38,948 bases of DNA from Methylobacterium cerastii. Its GTDB lineage: Bacteria; Pseudomonadota; Alphaproteobacteria; Rhizobiales; Beijerinckiaceae. Below are positions 34,118-38,948 of the stretch, piece by piece. Each line of letters starts with the position of its first letter. Position 1 is the first letter of the stretch. The DNA is taken from positions 1 to 38,948 of the forward strand of contig NZ_BPQG01000050.1 in NCBI RefSeq assembly GCF_022179125.1. The letters run 5' to 3'. The translations under genes were made by a program, and so were the position numbers. The notes under the pieces were generated by a model. That model was given only the letters and a program-made list of their open reading frames with translations, made no database searches and was not told the DNA's origin.

Positions 34118-35168
34118 GCGCGCGCCCGACGACGTCGAGCCCGGCGACCTCGCCGGCATCGTCCGCCCGCGCGAGACCACGCGCCTCGTCGGCCATGCCG
34201 AGGCGGAGGCCGCCTTCGCCGAGGGCATCGCCTCGGGTCGCCTGCACCATGCCTGGCTGATCGGCGGCCCCGCCGGCATCGGCAAGGCGACCCTGGCCTA
34301 CCGCGTCGCCCGCCGGCTGCTCGCCGACCCCGAGGGCGTCTCGCGTGCGCCCGGCCTCGACGTCGCCGCGAACGATCCGGTGGTCGGTAAGATCGCGGCG
34401 CTCTCGCATCCGAACCTCGTGGCCCTGCGCCGCCATCGGGTGCCGACCGCCAAGACGCTGCCGACCAAGATCCCGGTCGACGCGGTGCGCAAGGCCCTGG
34501 AGCTGTTCGGCTCCACCGCGGGCAATGCCGGCTACCGCATCTGCATCGTCGACAGCGCCGAGGACCTGAACGCCAACGGCGCCAACGCGCTCCTGAAGAT
34601 GCTGGAGGAGCCGCCAGTCCGCGCGCTGTTCCTCATCGTCAGCCACGCGCCGGGCCGACTGCTGCCGACGATCCGCTCGCGCTGCCGCGCCCTCGCGCTC
34701 CGGCCGCTGGACGCGGCCTCCGTCTCGGCGGTGGTGTCCGGTTTCCCCGCCCCGTTCCCGGCCCCGTTAGCCGAGGCGCTCGCCCGCGCCGCCGACCTGT
34801 CCGAGGGCTCGGTGGCCCGGGCGGTGGCGATGCTCGACCCGGCGATGCAGGGGCTGGTCGCCGAGATGGAGACCCTGCTGTCGCGCGCCGGGCATCCGGA
34901 TTGGGGCCGCGTCCTCAAGCTCGCCGACAAGCTCGCCGGGCGCGAGGCCGAGCCCCTGTTCGCAGCCGGGCTGGAGACCGTCGAGCGCTTCGTCTCGGCC
35001 GAGCTCCATCGCCGCCGGGCGGAGCCGCCGGCCCGCCTTGCGGCCCTGGTCGAGGTGTGTGAGAAGTTCGGCCGTACGGCGCGCGAGGCCGCGACCTACA
35101 ATCTCGATCGCCGGCCCGTGGTCCTGTCGCTGTTCGCGGACCTCGCAGGCGCCGTGCGGACCGGCTAG
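34107..35168 (+). CDS. holB: DNA polymerase III delta' subunit
   Basis: 353-residue clamp-loader delta' protein. The N-terminal AAA+ part has LVGHAEAEAAFAEGIASGRL, the ATPase-like loop GGPAGIGKATLAYRVARRLL and the ANALLKMLEEPPVRALFLIVS segment, followed by the SRC motif (TIRSRCRALALRPL) that supplies the arginine finger. The C-terminal collar region follows. It overlaps tmk by 11 bp, the normal alphaproteobacterial tmk-holB-metG-tatD order. Confidence 0.95.
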   Translation: MPPERAPDDVEPGDLAGIVRPRETTRLVGHAEAEAAFAEGIASGRLHHAWLIGGPAGIGKATLAYRVARRLLADPEGVSRAPGLDVAANDPVVGKIAALSHPNLVALRRHRVPTAKTLPTKIPVDAVRKALELFGSTAGNAGYRICIVDSAEDLNANGANALLKMLEEPPVRALFLIVSHAPGRLLPTIRSRCRALALRPLDAASVSAVVSGFPAPFPAPLAEALARAADLSEGSVARAVAMLDPAMQGLVAEMETLLSRAGHPDWGRVLKLADKLAGREAEPLFAAGLETVERFVSAELHRRRAEPPARLAALVEVCEKFGRTAREAATYNLDRRPVVLSLFADLAGAVRTG

Positions 35169-35182
35169 AGCATCGTCCCGAC

Positions 35183-35198
35183 GGATCGGCGCCGATCC
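35183..35198. repeat. 16-bp perfect palindrome between holB and metG
   Basis: GGATCGGCGCCGATCC is self-complementary. It follows a CTAGAGCATCGTC word (35165-35177) that resembles the CTAGAGCATTTTC end of the repeat at 1467-1574. The word GACGGATCGGCGCCG also occurs right after sdhE (about 10059-10073). Confidence 0.45.
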
Positions 35199-35219
35199 TT
35201 CAGAGCCGTGTATCCGGGA

Positions 35220-36785
35220 ATGTCCGACGTGACCGCCAAAACCTTCAGCATCACCACGGCGATCTCGTATCCCAACGGCGCGCCGCATATCGGCCACGCC
35301 TACGAGGTGGTCGCCACCGACGCGATCGCCCGCTTCAAGCGCCTCGACGGCTACGACGTGCTGTTCACCACCGGCACCGACGAGCACGGCCTCAAGATCC
35401 AGCAGACGGCGTCGCGCGCGGGCACCACGCCGCGGGCCTTCGTCGACGGCATGGCGGCCCGCTTCCAGGCGGTGGCCGACCGCCTCGACTGCGCCTACGA
35501 CCGCTTCATCCGCACCACGGAACCTGCCCACACCGCCGCCGCCCAGGCGCTCTGGCGGCGGATGGAGGCCAACGGCGACATCTACCTCGACACCTATGCC
35601 GGCTGGTACTCGGTCCGCGACGAGGCCTATTACGGCGAGGACGAGACCCGCCTGCTCGAGGACGGCACCCGCCGCTCGCTCGCCACCGACACCCCCGTGG
35701 TGTGGATGGAGGAGGAGAACTTCCTGTTCCGTCTCTCGGCCTATGCGGACAGGCTCCTGGCGCTCTACGAGACGCAGCCCGACTTCATCGGCCCCGAATC
35801 GCGGATGAACGAGGTCGCGAGCTTCGTCCGCTCCGGCCTCAAGGACCTGTCCGTCAGCCGCACCACCTTCGACTGGGGCGTGCCGGTGCCCGACCGGCCG
35901 GGCCACGTCATGTACGTCTGGGTCGACGCGCTGACGAACTACCTCACCGTCACCGGCTTCCCCGACGAGGCCGACGAACGGCGCAGGTTCTGGCCGGCGG
36001 ACCTGCACGTCATCGGCAAGGACATCGTCCGCTTCCACGCGGTGTACTGGCCGGCCTTCCTGATGTCGGCCGGGCTGCCGCTGCCCAAGCGCGTCTTCGG
36101 CCACGGCTTCCTGCTCTCGAAGGGCGAGAAGATGTCGAAGTCGCTCGGCAACGTCCTCGACCCGATCGACCTCGCCGACACCTACGGCGTCGACGCCGTG
36201 CGCTACTTCGTGCTGCGCGACGTGCCGTTCGGCGGCGACGGCAGCTACAGCCACGAGGCGATCATCACCCGCATCAACGCGGACCTCGCCAACGACCTCG
36301 GCAACCTCGCCCAGCGCTCGCTCTCGATGATCGCCAAGAACCTGTCCGGCGTGGTCCCGGAGCCCGGCGCCTTCACGGAGGCCGACCGGACCCTGCTCGC
36401 CGCCGCCGACGCCCTGCCGGCGCGGGCGCGGGCGCTGATGGACGACCTCGCGCTGCATGCCATCCTCGCCGAGATCTGGGCGGTGGTGGCCGACGCCAAC
36501 CGCTACTTCGCGTCCGAGGAGCCGTGGAAGCTGAAGAAGACCGATCCGGAGCGGATGGGCACGGTGCTCTACGTCACCGCGGAGGTGCTGCGCGCGGTCG
36601 GCATCCTGGTGCAGCCCTTCGTGCCGCGCTCGGCCGCGAGCCTGCTCGACGTGCTGGCGGTGCCGGCCGGCCGGCGCGACTTCGCCCACGTGGGGGAGGG
36701 CGCCCGCCTGGCCCCCGGAACGCCGCTGCCGGCGCCGAGCCCGATCTTCCCGCGGTTCGAGAAGCCCGAGGCCCCGGCCGCCTGA
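35220..36785 (+). CDS. metG: methionyl-tRNA synthetase
   Basis: 521-residue class I aminoacyl-tRNA synthetase charging tRNA-Met. The HIGH motif is HIGH at residues 23-26 ([14 protein letters not shown]), and KMSKS lies at 304-308. [15 protein letters not shown] without CxxC pairs indicates the zinc-free connective-peptide type usual in alphaproteobacteria. The anticodon-binding helical domain follows; there is no C-terminal EMAP/Trbp dimerisation domain. The ATG at 35220 has a GGGA directly in front, so a GTG at 35232 or 35208 is possible. Confidence 0.97.
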   Translation: MSDVTAKTFSITTAISYPNGAPHIGHAYEVVATDAIARFKRLDGYDVLFTTGTDEHGLKIQQTASRAGTTPRAFVDGMAARFQAVADRLDCAYDRFIRTTEPAHTAAAQALWRRMEANGDIYLDTYAGWYSVRDEAYYGEDETRLLEDGTRRSLATDTPVVWMEEENFLFRLSAYADRLLALYETQPDFIGPESRMNEVASFVRSGLKDLSVSRTTFDWGVPVPDRPGHVMYVWVDALTNYLTVTGFPDEADERRRFWPADLHVIGKDIVRFHAVYWPAFLMSAGLPLPKRVFGHGFLLSKGEKMSKSLGNVLDPIDLADTYGVDAVRYFVLRDVPFGGDGSYSHEAIITRINADLANDLGNLAQRSLSMIAKNLSGVVPEPGAFTEADRTLLAAADALPARARALMDDLALHAILAEIWAVVADANRYFASEEPWKLKKTDPERMGTVLYVTAEVLRAVGILVQPFVPRSAASLLDVLAVPAGRRDFAHVGEGARLAPGTPLPAPSPIFPRFEKPEAPAA

Positions 36786-36847
36786 GCCGGCCGTCTCCGC
36801 CGCATCGAATCCGCCGAACGAACCCCTCGCCCAGGCTCCCGGACCGC

Positions 36848-37645
36848 ATGCTCGTCGACAGCCACTGCCATCTCGACTTCCCCGATTTCGCCGCCGACCT
36901 CCCCGGCGTGATCGCCCGGGCGAAGGCCGCCGGCGTCGGCGGGATGCTCACGATCGCGACGCGGGTCGCCAAGGCCGACACCTACCGCGCCATCGCCGAG
37001 GCCCACCCGGAGGTCTGGTACACGGTCGGCACCCATCCGCACGGGGCCGCCGAGGAGCCGGACGTCGCGCCGGACGTCATCGCCCGGCTCGCCGACCACC
37101 CGCGCTGCGTCGGCATCGGCGAGGCGGGGCTCGACTACCATTACGCGGACGCGGCGCCCGCAATGGTCCAGGAGCAGGTGCTGCGCGCCCACATCGAGGC
37201 CGCCCGCGTTACCGGGCTACCGCTGGTGATCCACGCCCGCGACGCCGACGAGCACATGGAGCGGGTGCTCGCCGACGAGATGGGCCGCGGCCGGTTCTCG
37301 GCGGTGCTGCACTGCTTCTCGTCCGGCGCGCGGCTGGCCGAGGCCGGGGTCGAGCTCGGCCTCTTCGTCTCGTTCTCGGGGATCGTCACCTTCCGCCGCT
37401 CCACCGCGTTGCGCGACATCGCCAGGCAGGTGCCGCACGATCGCATCCTGGTGGAGACCGACGCGCCGTTCCTCGCCCCCGAGCCGCATCGCGGGCGGAC
37501 CAACGAGCCGGCCTACACCGCCGACACCGCGCGATCGCTTGCCGCAACCCTCGGCCTCGACGCGGAGGCCTTCGCGCGCCTCACCAGCGCGAATTTCCAT
37601 CGCCTGTTCGCCAAGACGCAGCCGAAGGCAGGCGCGCCCGCGTGA
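36848..37645 (+). CDS. tatD: TatD-family metal-dependent DNase
   Basis: 265-residue TIM-barrel metallo-hydrolase. The metal ligands are visible: DSHCHLDF at residues 4-11, the Glu in GIGEAGLDYHY, His in LPLVIHARDAD, His in VLHCFSSGA and the Asp in ILVETDAPFLAPEPHRG. TatD/YcfH proteins are 3'-5' exonucleases or deoxyribonucleases; the cellular role of YcfH-type members near metG is not settled. It follows metG by 62 bp, probably in one transcript. Confidence 0.94.
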   Translation: MLVDSHCHLDFPDFAADLPGVIARAKAAGVGGMLTIATRVAKADTYRAIAEAHPEVWYTVGTHPHGAAEEPDVAPDVIARLADHPRCVGIGEAGLDYHYADAAPAMVQEQVLRAHIEAARVTGLPLVIHARDADEHMERVLADEMGRGRFSAVLHCFSSGARLAEAGVELGLFVSFSGIVTFRRSTALRDIARQVPHDRILVETDAPFLAPEPHRGRTNEPAYTADTARSLAATLGLDAEAFARLTSANFHRLFAKTQPKAGAPA

Positions 37646-37688
37646 CAACCGGCGCCGTCCTCGGATACCACCCGAGCCGGAGGTCCGG

Positions 37689-38498
37689 ATGGCGACGCTG
37701 ACTTTGCGCATCCTCGGTTGCGGCTCGTCCGGCGGCGTGCCCCGCGTCGGCTACGGCTGGGGCGCCTGCGACCCGCGCGACCCGAAGAACCGCCGCCGCC
37801 GCTGCTCGATCCTCGTCGCGCGCCGGGAGGCCGACGCCGCCACGACGCTCCTCATCGACACCTCGCCGGACCTGCGCGAGCAGCTGCTCGACGCGGGCGT
37901 GACGCGGCTCGATGCGGTGCTGTTCACCCATGCGCATGCCGACCACACCCACGGCATCGACGACCTGCGCCCCCTGGTGATCCAGATGCGCGCGCGCATC
38001 CCGGTCCACGCCGACGCGCTGACGAGCGACCTGCTCCGGGCACGCTTCGGCTACTGCTTCACGACGCCGCCGGGCAGCGCCTACCCGCCGATCCTCGACC
38101 TTCGCGACCTGCCGCACCACGAGACCGTCGCGGTGCAGGGGCAGGGCGGGGCGATCGAGGCGGAGGCGTTGCCGGTGGAGCACGGCAACGAGGCGGCCCT
38201 CGGCTTCCGTCTCGGGCCGGCCGCCTACATCCCGGATCTCAGCCTGCTGCCGGACGCGTCGCGCGCGCGCCTCCACGACCTCGACCTGCTGATCATCGAT
38301 GCCCTGCGCGAGACCCCGCACCCGACCCACTATTCGGTCTCGGAGGCGCTGGCGCTGATCGACGACGTGCGCCCGCGCCGCGCGATCCTCACCAACCTGC
38401 ACACCGACCTCGACCACGCGACCCTGGCGGCCAAGCTCCCGCCCGGCGTGGTGCCCGCCTACGACGGGCTGACCGTGACCCTCGACCTGCCCGCTTAG
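37689..38498 (+). CDS. PhnP-like MBL-fold metallo-hydrolase
   Basis: 269-residue metallo-beta-lactamase-fold phosphodiesterase-like protein. It begins LRILGCGSSGGVPRVGYGWG. The metal motif is FTHAHADHTHGIDDLRPL (HxHxDH). A later His in VEHGNEAALGFRL, Asp in LLIIDALRETPHPTHYS and His in TNLHTDLDH complete the site. PhnP hydrolyses cyclic phosphodiesters in phosphonate use, but this tatD-linked version lacks phn neighbours, so its substrate is unknown. The ATG follows CGGAGG at good spacing, 43 bp after tatD. Confidence 0.92.
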   Translation: MATLTLRILGCGSSGGVPRVGYGWGACDPRDPKNRRRRCSILVARREADAATTLLIDTSPDLREQLLDAGVTRLDAVLFTHAHADHTHGIDDLRPLVIQMRARIPVHADALTSDLLRARFGYCFTTPPGSAYPPILDLRDLPHHETVAVQGQGGAIEAEALPVEHGNEAALGFRLGPAAYIPDLSLLPDASRARLHDLDLLIIDALRETPHPTHYSVSEALALIDDVRPRRAILTNLHTDLDHATLAAKLPPGVVPAYDGLTVTLDLPA

Positions 38499-38748
38499 AA
38501 CGGCTCGACGCCGAAGGCGGGGAGGTGAAGGCGCTCCGGACCCGTGGAACGCGGTCACCCTGGCCACCACGACGGTAGAAGCGGCGGGGTCACGTCGATC
38601 GATCCGGCAAACGAAACCGAGCGCTTTTGCAGACGCCGCTCGACCAGGAAGACCTGACGATCGAGAGACACCATCCGGCGGCACAGGCCGGATCCAGGGC
38701 CCCGTCACATGCCTGTCGCGGATTTTTCGGATTCTTTGCGCCCCCCTG

Positions 38749-38777
38749 TTGACGGGCGTCTGCGTGGTCCGTATACC
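38749..38777 (+). promoter_or_regulatory. strong sigma70-type promoter
   Basis: TTGACG (38749-38754), exactly 17 bp, TATACC (38772-38777). It is a close match to the housekeeping consensus and unusually good for such GC-rich DNA. Transcription would start near 38784 and run out of the window. Confidence 0.6.
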
Positions 38778-38932
38778 CCGCTCATCGGCAACGGGGCGGC
38801 GGCGACGCGGACCTTTCGGAGCCGGTATCACCTCCGATGGATTGGCTGGGCAGGCCGGTGAAAACCGGACGCTCTGCTGTTTTTGTCGGTTGTGAGTGTC
38901 GGGTCCGGATTTCAGCGCTGCTGAAAACGGGG

Positions 38933-38938
38933 TTGACA
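38933..38938 (+). promoter_or_regulatory. possible second -35 box
   Basis: TTGACA, the exact consensus -35, ten bases from the window end; its -10 would lie outside. Tandem promoters are typical of rRNA operons, so an rrn operon may follow. This is inference. Confidence 0.35.
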
Positions 38939-38948
38939 GGGGATTTAG

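Larger units (their letters stand above)
38499..38948. other. 450-bp non-coding end region
   Basis: No open frame looks real here. The region holds two promoter-like signals (38749-38777 and 38933-38938) and a small GNRA-capped hairpin CCGGT-GAAA-ACCGG (38855-38868). This suits the leader of an untranslated RNA gene to the right. Confidence 0.5.

Overview
The window is very GC-rich (roughly 70% or more by eye). Gene content and order point to a Methylobacterium-like alphaproteobacterium (Rhizobiales, Methylobacteriaceae): recG-sdhE-mfd, an IalB-family protein, rlpA-dac-tmk-holB-metG-tatD, and intergenic repeats of a kind I associate with that group. The genus is inferred from memory of families, not from a search. 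Most of the DNA is ordinary chromosomal housekeeping.

Layout. 0.1-1.5 kb: a secreted patatin-like phospholipase. 1.6-9.1 kb, minus strand: mfd, a UbiH-like FAD monooxygenase and recG. 9.3-13.2 kb: a 4-fold beta-flower protein, sdhE, a receiver-like protein without its phospho-acceptor, a degenerate acyl-adenylate-forming (ANL) protein and an IalB-family periplasmic protein with a clear terminator. 13.4-16.9 kb, minus strand: a p-aminobenzoate/folate cluster (pabB, pabA, pabC) overlapping a DoxX-like membrane protein. 17.2-19.5 kb: rimO and mazG, convergent.

The most unusual part is 19.6-30.3 kb. It opens with what looks like a complete iteron-type plasmid origin: an AT-rich stretch, a perfect hairpin and seven 19-bp iteron-like repeats, the first three at exactly 22-bp spacing. 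A RepA_C-family initiator follows, then a cluster of GGAA/TTCC inverted repeats and a HARE-HTH-like protein. After some cargo (a small membrane protein, a secreted alpha/beta hydrolase lacking its nucleophile serine, a TonB-dependent siderophore receptor, an acyl-CoA synthetase and a PAS protein) the stretch closes with a partition-like module. That module has a CtrA-type box, seven tandem 16-bp repeats, a small ParA ATPase and an overlapping ribbon-helix-helix-like partner. Replication-type and partition-type modules therefore sit about 8 kb apart inside an otherwise core-chromosomal region, with no integrase or transposase visible.

30.6-38.5 kb, plus strand: envelope genes (rlpA, a D-Ala-D-Ala carboxypeptidase) run into an informational cluster (tmk, holB, metG, tatD, a PhnP-like metallo-hydrolase). 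The last 450 bases have no gene but carry promoter-like sites that may drive a stable RNA operon beyond the window. I saw no tRNA, rRNA, CRISPR array or insertion sequence.
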